A stretch of 64,000 nt of DNA, from NCBI GenBank assembly GCA_913047695.1, contig CAJWUI010000001.1, positions 186,001-250,000 on the forward strand. The letters run 5' to 3'. This document shows positions 42,909 to 54,392 of this stretch, one piece after another. A program made the position numbers and the translations under genes. Source of the stretch: an uncultured Bacteroidota bacterium. Its GTDB lineage: Bacteria; Bacteroidota; Bacteroidia; Flavobacteriales; Flavobacteriaceae. Each line of letters opens with the position of its first letter. The first letter of the stretch is position 1. Below the pieces are notes generated by a model. The model was not told the DNA's origin and searched no databases. It saw nothing but the letters and a program-made list of their open reading frames with translations.

Positions 42909-45900
42909 ATGAATGGATCAACTAATTTTTTAAAAAAATTTAGACTGTGCCTACTATTCATTTCCGTTCAAATTCAAAGTCAGATTTATAATGATCAACT
43001 AAATTTAGAATTATCAAGTCATTTTTTTGGACTTGAGTATTTTACAGCCTCTTGGCAGGCTAGTGTTTTTGAAGAAGATTTTTATTTACCCCACCTTGCC
43101 CAAGAGAAAATAGAATTTAGCAAGCTTTCGAATTCATTAAGATTGAATTATTCTGGTGCTGAAAAAATGCTTTCGCTTTACAAAGAGGAATTCCCCAACA
43201 GTAGTTTAAATGACAATATAGATCTAGACATAGCAAACTTTTATTTTAAAAATGAAAAATATCGTTATGCATTAAAATGGTTTAATAGAATTTCTGAAAA
43301 ATCTGTGCTTAAGTTAGATCGTGCGGATTTTAACTTTAATAAAGGGTATTCACTTTTTTCAGCTAAAAAATATAAGGAAGCAAGACCATTTTTCGAAAAA
43401 GTTAAAGATGATAAAAAATATCAGTCTGATTCACATTATTATTTAGGATACATTGCATACCAATTAGAAGATTTTGACTCTGCTTTGTCCTCTTTTGGTA
43501 GAATCTCGGATCCTACTAAAAAAGAGGATTTAGACTATTTTCAAGCAGACATGAATTTTCGTTTGGGTCGATTTAATAATGCAATTGATTTAGCTAAAAA
43601 AGCCCTAAAAAATGCTAATAGGCAAGAAAAATCACAGCTTTCAAAAATAATTGGAGAAAGTTATTTTAATCTTGGACTTTATTCTGAAGCTATCCCTTTT
43701 TTAGAATCTTATAAAGGTAAAAAAGGGAAAATTAGAAGTACTGATTTGTACCAGCTAGGTTACGCATATTTCAAGGAAAAAGAGTTCATAAAAGCAATAA
43801 GTGAATTCAATCAAATTATTGGTGAAAATAATGCACTTTCGCAAAACTCTTACTACAACCTTGCAGAATGTTATTTAAATACAAATAATAAATCTGCTGC
43901 TTTAAATGCTTTTAAAATTGCATCTAATATGTCATTTAACCCTGATATAAGTGAAGATGCTTTTTTGAATTACGCTAAACTGAGCTATGAGATAGGTAAT
44001 CCATTTGAAGATCCTCCAAAGGTTATTGTCAATTTCCTTAAACTATATCCAAAAAATGAAAATCAAGGTCTTTTAAGAGAGTTATTGATAAGTTCTTATA
44101 CAAGAGCAGGAAATTTTAATGCAGCAATTGAAATTTTAGAAAACGACAATAGTTTCAAAAATAATAATACTTTTCAAAGAGTATTAATCCTAAACGCAGT
44201 TAATAAATATAAAAACGCAAGTTATTCTGAAGCAAGTCAATTACTTAGGCGATCTTTAAAATTGAAAGAAAACAAAAATTTAGAAGCATATGCTTTGTAT
44301 TGGCTAGGAAGATCAGAATATGAGTTGAATGAGTTTGATAAAGCATTAGATACATTCAAACAGTTTAAAAGAAATCCAAAAAAAGAAACGGTACCCAGTT
44401 TTAAACGACTTAACTACGATATGGCCTATGTCTATTTTAAATTGAAAGAATATGATTATGCACTTCAATATTTTAAAAATTTTGATTTGGCCAATAGTTC
44501 ATTTGATCCATCTTACCAAAGAGATACTTATTTGCGGATAGCTGATTGCCATTTTGCTTTGAAGCAATATTGGCCTGCAATGGAAAACTATAATACGTCT
44601 ATTGCCTTAAATCAAAAATTAGGTGCTTACCCAAATTTTCAAAAAGCCATTAGTTATGGATTTGTAGATCGAAATTTTAAAAAAATATCTACTCTAGAAA
44701 TGTTAATAACAGCTTACCCAAACGATGATTTAATTGATGACGCTTTATTTGAGTTAGCCTTAGTATATAGCGAAGAAAAGCAAGAGGAAAAATCAATATC
44801 AACTTATGATCAATTAATAGAGAGTCATAAAATCAGTCCTTACATAGGTAAAGCTGCACTTAATAAAGGCCTTATTCTATATAATCAAGAAAAATATGAA
44901 CTAGCTGTAAGAGTTTTAGAAGATGTGGCATTATCTTTCACTAAATATGAAATAGGCCAGCAAGCAATAACTACACTTAAAGAAATTGCTATTGATCAAG
45001 CAAAGGTAAAGGATTTTAATAATTGGATTAAAAACAATAATCTAAATCAATTTAGTGATATTGAGCTTGAAAAAATACAATTCATTTCAGCAGAAAAACA
45101 ATTTCTAGATGGTAATAAAAAAAATGCTTTTAAATTATTTGAAGAATATTTAGAAATCTATCCAAAAGGAGCTTATGTAAGAGGAGCCTCCTACTATTTG
45201 GCAGAGTTGAATTTTGAAAATGGACTCAATGATAGGGCTTTGTTTTTTTATAAAACATTAATTGAGGATAAAGTTTCAGCTTACACAGAAAAAGCTCTTG
45301 TTAGAATTATTAATATTCTTAAGGATGATTCAAAGGAATCTGAAGCAATATTTTATATGGAAAGATTATCCAATATAGCCTCATTTAAACAAAATAAGCG
45401 TTTTGCAAAATTAAATTTGATGAAAGCATATTTTGCTACTAAAGAATATCAAAAGTCTTTGGAAGCCTCTGACAATGTATTGGATTTCGATGATTTAGAA
45501 AATCCTATTAAATGGGATGCATTAACAATTAAAGCTCGTTCCTCATTATTTCTAAAAGACAGCGTAGGAGCTTCTAATATTTACTTAATTTTAGAAAAGT
45601 CACCAGATGAGCTTGTTGTCGCTGAAGCATTATATTTTAGGGCAAACCTTTTAAATATAGAAGGAAAATATGACCTTTCTAATGATGTAATTTCACAAAT
45701 ATCTGTCTCTACTAATCAGAGTTCAGTTTGGAATGCTAAATCCCTTTTATTACTTGCAAAAAACTATTATTTATTGAATGATCCTTTTCAGGCAATTTTT
45801 GTTCTTGATTCATTAATAAAAAACTTTGAAACGTATGATCAGATTGTCTCTGAAGCTTTACTTCTAAAGACTAAATTTGAAGGTTTATTGAAAAATAAAA

Positions 45901-45920
45901 ATCAAAGTGATGATGGATAG
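42909..45920 (+). CDS. Large exported tetratricopeptide repeat protein
   Basis: A 1003-residue protein made almost wholly of TPR-like helical pairs, with a signal peptide (about 1-26, ending QIQSQ). Repeats such as LDIANFYFKNEKYRYALKWF, SHYYLGYIAYQLEDFDSALSSF, DLYQLGYAYFKEKEFIKAIS and AYALYWLGRSEYELNEFDKALDTF (each shown in part) recur about every 34-37 residues. It probably forms a long periplasmic superhelical scaffold for protein contacts. It overlaps the start of the barrel protein gene by about 11 bases, so the two are probably translated together and may form one envelope complex. Not recognised as a named gliding or secretion component. Confidence 0.85.
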   Translation: MNGSTNFLKKFRLCLLFISVQIQSQIYNDQLNLELSSHFFGLEYFTASWQASVFEEDFYLPHLAQEKIEFSKLSNSLRLNYSGAEKMLSLYKEEFPNSSLNDNIDLDIANFYFKNEKYRYALKWFNRISEKSVLKLDRADFNFNKGYSLFSAKKYKEARPFFEKVKDDKKYQSDSHYYLGYIAYQLEDFDSALSSFGRISDPTKKEDLDYFQADMNFRLGRFNNAIDLAKKALKNANRQEKSQLSKIIGESYFNLGLYSEAIPFLESYKGKKGKIRSTDLYQLGYAYFKEKEFIKAISEFNQIIGENNALSQNSYYNLAECYLNTNNKSAALNAFKIASNMSFNPDISEDAFLNYAKLSYEIGNPFEDPPKVIVNFLKLYPKNENQGLLRELLISSYTRAGNFNAAIEILENDNSFKNNNTFQRVLILNAVNKYKNASYSEASQLLRRSLKLKENKNLEAYALYWLGRSEYELNEFDKALDTFKQFKRNPKKETVPSFKRLNYDMAYVYFKLKEYDYALQYFKNFDLANSSFDPSYQRDTYLRIADCHFALKQYWPAMENYNTSIALNQKLGAYPNFQKAISYGFVDRNFKKISTLEMLITAYPNDDLIDDALFELALVYSEEKQEEKSISTYDQLIESHKISPYIGKAALNKGLILYNQEKYELAVRVLEDVALSFTKYEIGQQAITTLKEIAIDQAKVKDFNNWIKNNNLNQFSDIELEKIQFISAEKQFLDGNKKNAFKLFEEYLEIYPKGAYVRGASYYLAELNFENGLNDRALFFYKTLIEDKVSAYTEKALVRIINILKDDSKESEAIFYMERLSNIASFKQNKRFAKLNLMKAYFATKEYQKSLEASDNVLDFDDLENPIKWDALTIKARSSLFLKDSVGASNIYLILEKSPDELVVAEALYFRANLLNIEGKYDLSNDVISQISVSTNQSSVWNAKSLLLLAKNYYLLNDPFQAIFVLDSLIKNFETYDQIVSEALLLKTKFEGLLKNKNQSDDG

Positions 45921-47655
45921 GAATAGATTGATTGTATTTCTTTTTATTTTGTCAATGTCTATTTCTGATGCCCAGAAAAAAGAGAGCTCTATTGAGACGG
46001 AAAAAGTAATTATAGTAAAATCGTTTACACCGAGTCTTTCAGATGCATTTAAAATTAAATCGGATCCATCTATATCTGACTCAATTTCAAATGCCAAGTT
46101 TGAGCTAGTATATGATCTCAAAAAAATTCCTGTAATATCAACCTTTGAGCCAAATAAAGCCACACCACTAAAATTAAAACAAAAGATATTGTATGATCCT
46201 TTTAACACTTTTCTTAGTGGAGCTTTTGGAAATAAAAATCAATTATTTTTTAATATTTCAAGTCTTGTTGAGATAGATCGAAGTCAAAGAATTGGATTTA
46301 GTTTTTATAAAGATGGTTTTGAAAATGACTTAGATAATACAGTACTGAGAAGTAATCAGAATTATAATGAAATTGGTTTTAACCATAACCTTAGAAGTAA
46401 CCAATACAATGTAAATACCCAATTTAAGTTTTCTAAAAGCTTAAATAATTATTTTGGAGTAAATGAAAATGTTTCGAATCAGAGTTTTATTAATTTAATC
46501 GATCCACAAATAAGAAGAAATAACTTAAAAGTAAGATCAAATTGGAATTGGTATGATTATTTTTTTAACAACTTTATTTTGCAAGCTAATTTGTCAACTG
46601 ACAATTTTGATTCAATAGAAAAACAGATTGGTTTAAGTGCAAATTTTGGGTCTGAATTAGCTAGAAGTAACTTCAAAGGTAAAATAAAAATCCAGGGTTT
46701 AAATACAAGATTTGTTAGCTCGTATTTCGAAAAAATTCAAGAAGAATATTCGCAAGCTCTAGGTTCTTTGATTGTATTTTGGCAAAATAATAGTAATGAT
46801 TTCAAATTTAAGATTGGAGCTGGAGTGAGTTATTTATTGGGCATTAATCAAATTTCTAATAACCTTATTTATTATCCTGAAATTGAAATTTTATACCAAA
46901 AAAAAGAAAATAAACTTACTCCATATTTAAATGCCTTTGGGGGAGCAAAATTGAATTCATATAGTTCTCTTTCAGATGTAAACCCTTACTTGGCACCAAC
47001 AACCACTTTAATTCCAATTTTTAATAAGTATAATATTCAACTAGGAATGCGTTCTCGATTAGCTTCGGTATTGAATTTTGATCTTGGATTAATTTTCGAT
47101 GAGGTTGAAAATTTTAATTATTATCAAAGATTACCCTTTGATAATGAAAATGAATTAGAATCTTACCGACTATCCAGTGCGTTTGAAAGCAAATACCTTG
47201 ATTTGAGTTTTTATGGTTTTAATGCTTCAATAATTATAAATATGATAAAGGATAATATTATTCGTTTTGAAGCTAGCTATAGATTTTTTGATACTCAACA
47301 GGGAGAGATTTTGTGGAATATCCCATCACTTCAAGCTAATTGGGAGAGTCAGATTAAATTTAATGATCGCTTGGCGTTTTCCTTTAAAGGTTCTATGTGG
47401 GGAGACCGCAGCGCTTCACTGACACCAATATTTTTAAAGCAAGATTTATCAAATGATTTAATAATAAATGAAGAAATTCTTCCAATCTTTATTAGATCAT
47501 CCGCTCATATCACCTATAAATTAACTAAACAATTTGATCTCTTTTTTAAAGGGAAATTTAATTCAAATGGAATCCATGGCCGATGGTCATATTATCCCGA
47601 GCCGCCACTCCTAATTTTAGGAGGCATAACCTATAAATTTGATTTTCAATATTAA
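45910..47655 (+). CDS. Outer-membrane beta-barrel protein (TonB-receptor-like barrel without obvious plug)
   Basis: A roughly 581-residue protein with a signal peptide (RLIVFLFILSMSISDAQ). A short N-terminal region mentions KVIIVKSFTPSLSDAFKI, typical of flavobacterial barrel proteins encoded behind TPR genes. From about residue 100 alternating amphipathic strands and asparagine-rich loops continue to a C-terminal aromatic strand (GGITYKFDFQY). A canonical TonB plug or carboxypeptidase-like domain is not seen, so transport is unproven. Start candidates are GTG 45907 and ATGs 45910 and 45913, all overlapping the TPR gene end. Confidence 0.8.
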   Translation: MMDRNRLIVFLFILSMSISDAQKKESSIETEKVIIVKSFTPSLSDAFKIKSDPSISDSISNAKFELVYDLKKIPVISTFEPNKATPLKLKQKILYDPFNTFLSGAFGNKNQLFFNISSLVEIDRSQRIGFSFYKDGFENDLDNTVLRSNQNYNEIGFNHNLRSNQYNVNTQFKFSKSLNNYFGVNENVSNQSFINLIDPQIRRNNLKVRSNWNWYDYFFNNFILQANLSTDNFDSIEKQIGLSANFGSELARSNFKGKIKIQGLNTRFVSSYFEKIQEEYSQALGSLIVFWQNNSNDFKFKIGAGVSYLLGINQISNNLIYYPEIEILYQKKENKLTPYLNAFGGAKLNSYSSLSDVNPYLAPTTTLIPIFNKYNIQLGMRSRLASVLNFDLGLIFDEVENFNYYQRLPFDNENELESYRLSSAFESKYLDLSFYGFNASIIINMIKDNIIRFEASYRFFDTQQGEILWNIPSLQANWESQIKFNDRLAFSFKGSMWGDRSASLTPIFLKQDLSNDLIINEEILPIFIRSSAHITYKLTKQFDLFFKGKFNSNGIHGRWSYYPEPPLLILGGITYKFDFQY

Positions 47656-47688
47656 TCTTAAAATTATTAATTTATCGAACTTCTCAAA

Positions 47689-47719
47689 TTGGTAAGTAAG
47701 ATTGATTTTTCTAAATTTG
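47689..47719 (+). promoter_or_regulatory. Bacteroidota promoter (TTG-N20-TAAATTTG) of the amidohydrolase gene
   Basis: TTG at 47689-47691 and TAAATTTG at 47712-47719 are separated by 20 bases, within the 17-23 consensus spacing. The predicted start of transcription is a few bases later, giving a leader of about 30 bases before the ATG at 47757. Confidence 0.6.
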
Positions 47720-47756
47720 GCATTCAATAAAATAATTTATTTCAAAAAATAGATTA

Positions 47757-49394
47757 ATGTTAAAATGCTCACCTTATTATTTGCTAATAATGGCTGTCTT
47801 ATTGCTTATCTCATGCCAAAATGATGCAGACTTGATAGTTCATAATGCATCTATATATACTATGGATGATAAAATGGAAAAAGCCACTGCTTTTGTAGTA
47901 AAAAAAGGAAAATTTATTGATGTAGGTGGGGATGAGATTTTAAAAAAATATTCAGCAAAAAAAATTTTGAATCTTCAGCAGTTACCAGTTTATCCTGGAT
48001 TCATAGACTCTCATTGTCATTTCCTTAGTCTTGGTTTAAGTTTGCAGCAAGTTGATCTTGTTGGTACTAAGAGTTTTGATGATGTTATTAATAGAGTGTT
48101 AAAATATTCAAATGGAAAAAAATTGAAAGCTATTTTAGGAAGAGGTTGGGACCAAAATGATTGGAGAATCAAGGATTTTCCAAATAAAACAATACTCGAT
48201 AAATTATTTCCTAATATTCCAGTTGCTCTGCGAAGGATTGATGGTCATGCATTATTAGTTAATCAAAAAGCTTTAGATCTTGCAGGTATTGATAAAAATA
48301 CATCAATACCTGGAGGAACAATCGTAAAAGAAAAAGGTCTACTCACAGGATTATTGATCGATTCCCCTATGAAATTAATTAATGCTATTTTACCTGAGCC
48401 ATCTACTGAGGCTAAAGTTAAGGCTTTAAAAGAGGCTGCAGAAATAGGTTTTGAAAACGGACTTACAACAGTTTCAGTAGCAGGATTAAATAAAGAAGAC
48501 ATTTATATAATTGACAGCCTTCATGATAATGGAGAATTAGATATGCGGGTATACGCAATGATTTCAAATACAGAAGAAAACATGCAACATTTCTTATCTA
48601 GAGGTCCAATTTTAAAAAGTAAATTGACAGTGCGGTCATTTAAAGTATATGCTGATGGTGCATTGGGATCAAGAGGAGCGGCCTTAAAACACGATTATAG
48701 CGATCTAAAATTACATAAGGGTAAATTCATTACACCAAAAGATTCAATTAAAAAATTAGCAATAAAATTAGCTTCTACACCTTTTCAAATGAATACTCAT
48801 GCTATTGGAGATGATGCAAACAGTATTGTATTGGAAGCTTATAACGAAGCCTTAATTTCATCAGAAGATCCAAGATGGCGAGTAGAACATGCTCAGATAA
48901 TAGATACGGTAGATTTAAAATTGTTCAATAAAAAAATTATTCCTTCTGTTCAACCAACTCATGCAACAAGTGATATGTATTGGGCTAAAGACAGATTAGG
49001 TCAGAAGAGGCTTGTAGGAGCCTATGCATATAAAGTACTTTTAGAAAACTCAGGAACTATAGCCTTGGGTACTGATTTTCCTGTCGAGAAAGTTAGTCCT
49101 ATTTCAACATTTTTTTCAGCGGTTATTAGACAAGATAAATACTCTTATCCAAAAGGAGGGTTTTTACCAGAAAACAAATTATCTAGATTGGATGCATTAA
49201 GGGGAATGACAATTTGGGGAGCTTATGCCAATTTTGAGGATCAACAAAAAGGATCAATAGAAATTGGAAAAGTAGCAGATTTTATCATTCTAGACAGAGA
49301 CATAATTACTGTTCCAAAAAATAGAATTTTAAATACAAGAATAGTAGCTACGGTCCTTAACGGTAATGTTGTTTATAGCAATAGAATTAACTAA
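47757..49394 (+). CDS. YtcJ-like amidohydrolase, predicted lipoprotein
   Basis: A 545-residue metal-dependent hydrolase of the YtcJ / N-substituted formamide deformylase group. Metal-site motifs are GFIDSHCHFLSLG (about 81-93), a central FKVYADGALGSRGA, then NTHAIGD and VEHAQII, and finally ALGTDFPVE. The N-terminus is a lipoprotein signal ending LLISC (Cys20), so it works in the envelope rather than the cytoplasm. Substrate is unknown. It has its own consensus promoter and is not obviously linked to its neighbours. Confidence 0.9.
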   Translation: MLKCSPYYLLIMAVLLLISCQNDADLIVHNASIYTMDDKMEKATAFVVKKGKFIDVGGDEILKKYSAKKILNLQQLPVYPGFIDSHCHFLSLGLSLQQVDLVGTKSFDDVINRVLKYSNGKKLKAILGRGWDQNDWRIKDFPNKTILDKLFPNIPVALRRIDGHALLVNQKALDLAGIDKNTSIPGGTIVKEKGLLTGLLIDSPMKLINAILPEPSTEAKVKALKEAAEIGFENGLTTVSVAGLNKEDIYIIDSLHDNGELDMRVYAMISNTEENMQHFLSRGPILKSKLTVRSFKVYADGALGSRGAALKHDYSDLKLHKGKFITPKDSIKKLAIKLASTPFQMNTHAIGDDANSIVLEAYNEALISSEDPRWRVEHAQIIDTVDLKLFNKKIIPSVQPTHATSDMYWAKDRLGQKRLVGAYAYKVLLENSGTIALGTDFPVEKVSPISTFFSAVIRQDKYSYPKGGFLPENKLSRLDALRGMTIWGAYANFEDQQKGSIEIGKVADFIILDRDIITVPKNRILNTRIVATVLNGNVVYSNRIN

Positions 49395-49559
49395 AGAATA
49401 TCATTAAGTAAATACTATTAATATTTTAGGTTATATTCTAACCAAAAAGTTTAAATTTTTACTAAATAAAGCTAATAAAGTTAATAAAATTAATTATTTA
49501 GTATTTTTAAGTTAAATTTTTAAAATACTTGTACTATTTTTACTTAAAAAAAAATCATT

Positions 49560-51224
49560 ATGTGCGGTATTGTGTGTGCTTTTGATTTAAAACGTAAAAG
49601 CAGTTTACTTAGACCACAAATCTTGAATATGTCTAAAAAATTAAGGCATCGAGGACCAGATTGGTCTGGAATATACGATGACGCTAACGCTATTCTTTCA
49701 CATGAACGCTTAGCTATAGTTGACCCAACATCTGGAAAACAACCTTTAATTAGTCCATCCGGGAAATTAGTCCTTGCAGCAAATGGTGAAATTTATAATC
49801 ATCGCGAATTACGTTTATCTTATGAAAGTGACTATAAATTTAAAACAAAGTCAGATTGCGAGGTTATATTGGCTCTATATGAAAAAGAGGGAAAAGATTT
49901 TGTTGAAAAGTTGAACGGGATTTTTGCTTTCGCAATATATGATACTAGCAAAAACGAATATTTTATAGCAAGAGATCATATTGGCATAATACCACTATAT
50001 ATGGGATGGGATAGTGATGGAACATTTTATGTTTCCTCAGAATTAAAAGCTTTAGAAGGTGTATGTAGTAGGATTGAGTTGTTTCCACCGGGTCACTACT
50101 TATATAGTAATGAAAAGGAGATGATTAATTGGTATAAACCAACTTGGACTGATTATAAAAATGTAAAAGATAATACAACTTCTATAGAGGACCTTCATGA
50201 TGCATTGGCAGATGCAGTTCATCGTCAACTAATGAGTGACGTTCCCTATGGAGTACTCCTCTCTGGTGGTTTAGATTCATCTATTACTTCCGCATTAGCA
50301 AAAAAATTCGCATCAATGCGAGTTGAAACTAATGATATTCAATCCGCATGGTGGCCACAATTACATTCTTTTTCTGTAGGACTAGAGGGCTCTCCAGATC
50401 TCGCTGCTGCTCAAGAAGTAGCTAAAAAAATAGGAACAGTTCATCATGAAATTAAGTTTACAATTCAGGAAGGTCTAGATGCTATAAATGAAGTTATTTA
50501 TCATTTAGAAACTTACGACATTACTACAATTAGAGCATCTACTCCAATGTATCTTATGGCAAGAGCAATTAAATCCTTAGGAATTAAGATGGTCCTCTCA
50601 GGGGAAGGAGCAGACGAACTTTTTGGAGGATATTTATATTTTCATAAAGCTCCGAATTCTAAGGAATTTCACGAAGAAACAGTAAGAAAATTGAACAAAC
50701 TTCATCAATATGACTGCTTAAGGGCTAATAAGTCTCTTGCAGCCTGGGGTATTGAGGGTAGGGTCCCGTTTTTAGATAAAGAATTTATTGAAGTAGCCAT
50801 GAGACTTAATCCCAAGGACAAGATGATAAATTCAAATCGTATGGAAAAATGGGTATTAAGAAAGGCTTTTGAAAAATATTTACCAAAAAGTGTGGCTTGG
50901 AGACAAAAAGAACAATTTTCAGATGGTGTTGGCTATAGTTGGATTGACACATTAAAGGATCTTGTTGAGAAAGAGGTGTCGAACGACCAAATCAATAATG
51001 CCCAGCAGCGTTTTCCAGTCCAAACACCGCAAAATAAGGAAGAATTTTATTATCGAAGTATTTTTGAGTCTCATTTCCCAAGTGATGCTGCAGCACTAAG
51101 TGTTCCTTCAGTCCCTTCCGTGGCTTGTAGTACTCCAATTGCTCTTTCATGGGATAAGGCATTTCAAAATCAAAATGACCCTAGTGGTAGGGCAGTTGCT
51201 AATGTGCATGAAAAAGGATACTAG
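49560..51224 (+). CDS. asnB: Asparagine synthase B (glutamine-hydrolysing)
   Basis: Makes asparagine from aspartate, ATP and glutamine. The 554-residue length matches bacterial AsnB. The start is fixed by the catalytic Cys of MCGIVCAF (Cys2 after Met removal). The glutaminase domain (1-190) has LRHRGPDWSG and AANGEIYNH. The synthetase domain has the ATP-pyrophosphatase loop LLSGGLDSS (about 234-242) and SGEGADELFGGYLYF. The 165-base gap before it is extremely A+T-rich, with short TAATAAAG-like near repeats but no convincing promoter match. Confidence 0.97.
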   Translation: MCGIVCAFDLKRKSSLLRPQILNMSKKLRHRGPDWSGIYDDANAILSHERLAIVDPTSGKQPLISPSGKLVLAANGEIYNHRELRLSYESDYKFKTKSDCEVILALYEKEGKDFVEKLNGIFAFAIYDTSKNEYFIARDHIGIIPLYMGWDSDGTFYVSSELKALEGVCSRIELFPPGHYLYSNEKEMINWYKPTWTDYKNVKDNTTSIEDLHDALADAVHRQLMSDVPYGVLLSGGLDSSITSALAKKFASMRVETNDIQSAWWPQLHSFSVGLEGSPDLAAAQEVAKKIGTVHHEIKFTIQEGLDAINEVIYHLETYDITTIRASTPMYLMARAIKSLGIKMVLSGEGADELFGGYLYFHKAPNSKEFHEETVRKLNKLHQYDCLRANKSLAAWGIEGRVPFLDKEFIEVAMRLNPKDKMINSNRMEKWVLRKAFEKYLPKSVAWRQKEQFSDGVGYSWIDTLKDLVEKEVSNDQINNAQQRFPVQTPQNKEEFYYRSIFESHFPSDAAALSVPSVPSVACSTPIALSWDKAFQNQNDPSGRAVANVHEKGY

Positions 51225-51340
51225 TTGAATTCTAATTTTTAGTTTTAAGCGACAAAAATGCTATCTTTTTGAACACTTTTGTGTTGATAACTTGCTCAAT
51301 AATTACAAGGGATTCCCATCATATTCAAGGTGCTAATAAT

Positions 51341-51348
51341 TATATTTG
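51341..51348 (+). promoter_or_regulatory. -7 promoter element (TATATTTG) of gyrB
   Basis: A perfect TAnnTTTG, 36 bases before the gyrB ATG. No correctly placed TTG is visible. It is followed at once by the hairpin at 51350-51373. Confidence 0.5.
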
Positions 51349-51349
51349 T

Positions 51350-51373
51350 AAAACAACTTTTTAGAGTTGTTTT
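51350..51373 (+). promoter_or_regulatory. Terminator-like hairpin in the gyrB leader
   Basis: AAAACAACT (51350-51358) pairs with AGTTGTTTT (51365-51373) across a six-base loop and is followed by three more T. It looks like an intrinsic terminator. It lies between the -7 element and the gyrB ATG at 51385, so it would fold at the extreme 5' end of the gyrB mRNA. Alternatively it terminates asnB transcription arriving from upstream. Confidence 0.45.
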
Positions 51374-51378
51374 TTTGA

Positions 51379-53328
<1,950 letters not shown>

Positions 53329-53362
53329 ATTTTTGAGTAAATAAACCTTATATTTAAAATAA

Positions 53363-54295
53363 ATGAAAGTTACAGTTATAGGTGCTGGGAATGTAGGTGC
53401 TTCTTGCGCAGAATATATTTCACAAAAGGAAATAGCCAGCAAAGTAGTAATTCTTGATATTAAAGAGGGGTTTGCCGAGGGTAAAGCTTTAGACCTTTAC
53501 CAGACAGCTACTACACTAGGTTTCAACACATCAATTAAAGGTGTAACTAATGATTATTCTGAAACTAGAGGAAGTGATGTAGTGGTAGTCACCTCTGGAG
53601 TACCTCGTAAGCCAGGAATGACTCGTGAAGAATTGATTGGAATTAATGCAGGCATAGTTCAAAAGGTTTCTGAAAACGTATTAGAACACTCACCCAACGC
53701 AATTATTGTAGTTGTATCTAATCCAATGGATACGTTGACCTATTTAGCTTTGAAGGCAACAGGTTTGCCTAAAAACAGGATTATTGGAATGGGCGGCGCT
53801 TTAGATAGTTCTCGTTTTAAAACATATCTTTCCCTAGCTTTGGACAAACCTGCTAACGATATTCAAGCAATGGTAATAGGTGGACATGGTGATACAACGA
53901 TGATTCCACTTCATAGGCTAGCTACCTATAATGGCATTCCTATTTCACAATTTTTAAAAGAAAAAGTTATTCAAAAAGTCGTTACAGATACAATGGTAGG
54001 TGGAGCTACATTAACAAAATTACTGGGTACTTCGGCTTGGTATGCCCCAGGTGCATCTGTAGCTTATTTAGTTGATAGTATTCTAAATGATTATAAAAAA
54101 ATTATTCCATGCTCTGTATTTTTGGATGGAGAATATAATTTGGAAGATATATGTATTGGAGTCCCATGCATTATTGGTGCTAATGGTGTAGAATCAATTA
54201 TTGATATTAAATTGAGTCATTCTGAGCAAAATTTATTAAACGAAAGTGCAATCAGGGTTAAGGAAATGAATTCTGCTCTTTCAAATTTTATTTGA
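53363..54295 (+). CDS. mdh: Malate dehydrogenase (LDH-like type)
   Basis: NAD-dependent oxidation of malate to oxaloacetate in the TCA cycle. The 310-residue enzyme is of the LDH-like MDH3 class. It has VIGAGNVGAS (4-13), the substrate-binding loop VTSGVPRKPGMTRE with arginines, VVSNPMDTLTYLA, and the catalytic His in GGHGDTTMIP (about 173). The Arg in the loop favours malate over lactate. It is co-oriented with gyrB and secDF. Confidence 0.97.
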   Translation: MKVTVIGAGNVGASCAEYISQKEIASKVVILDIKEGFAEGKALDLYQTATTLGFNTSIKGVTNDYSETRGSDVVVVTSGVPRKPGMTREELIGINAGIVQKVSENVLEHSPNAIIVVVSNPMDTLTYLALKATGLPKNRIIGMGGALDSSRFKTYLSLALDKPANDIQAMVIGGHGDTTMIPLHRLATYNGIPISQFLKEKVIQKVVTDTMVGGATLTKLLGTSAWYAPGASVAYLVDSILNDYKKIIPCSVFLDGEYNLEDICIGVPCIIGANGVESIIDIKLSHSEQNLLNESAIRVKEMNSALSNFI

Positions 54296-54332
54296 AAAGG
54301 AAAATAAATTATTTCATTAATATTTATATGAG

Positions 54333-54363
54333 TTGCCAATTCATAGGTTTAGTCATATATTTG
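54333..54363 (+). promoter_or_regulatory. Bacteroidota promoter (TTG-N20-TATATTTG) of secDF
   Basis: TTG at 54333-54335 and TATATTTG at 54356-54363 are spaced by 20 bases, an ideal match to the TTG/TAnnTTTG promoter. The ATG of secDF is 30 bases downstream of the -7 element. Confidence 0.65.
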
Positions 54364-54392
54364 CACGCCTCATATTAAAAATGTAAACACGT

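Noticed and set aside
49424-49448. Hairpin GGTTA-TATTC-TAACC with flanking T and A runs after the amidohydrolase gene
   Set aside because: Stem of only five pairs plus a mismatch, and no T-tract directly after it. Too weak to call a terminator in such A+T-rich DNA.
49450-49500. Short TAATAAAG-like near repeats upstream of asnB
   Set aside because: Units are irregular and expected in sequence that is nearly all A and T. No array or known repeat family.
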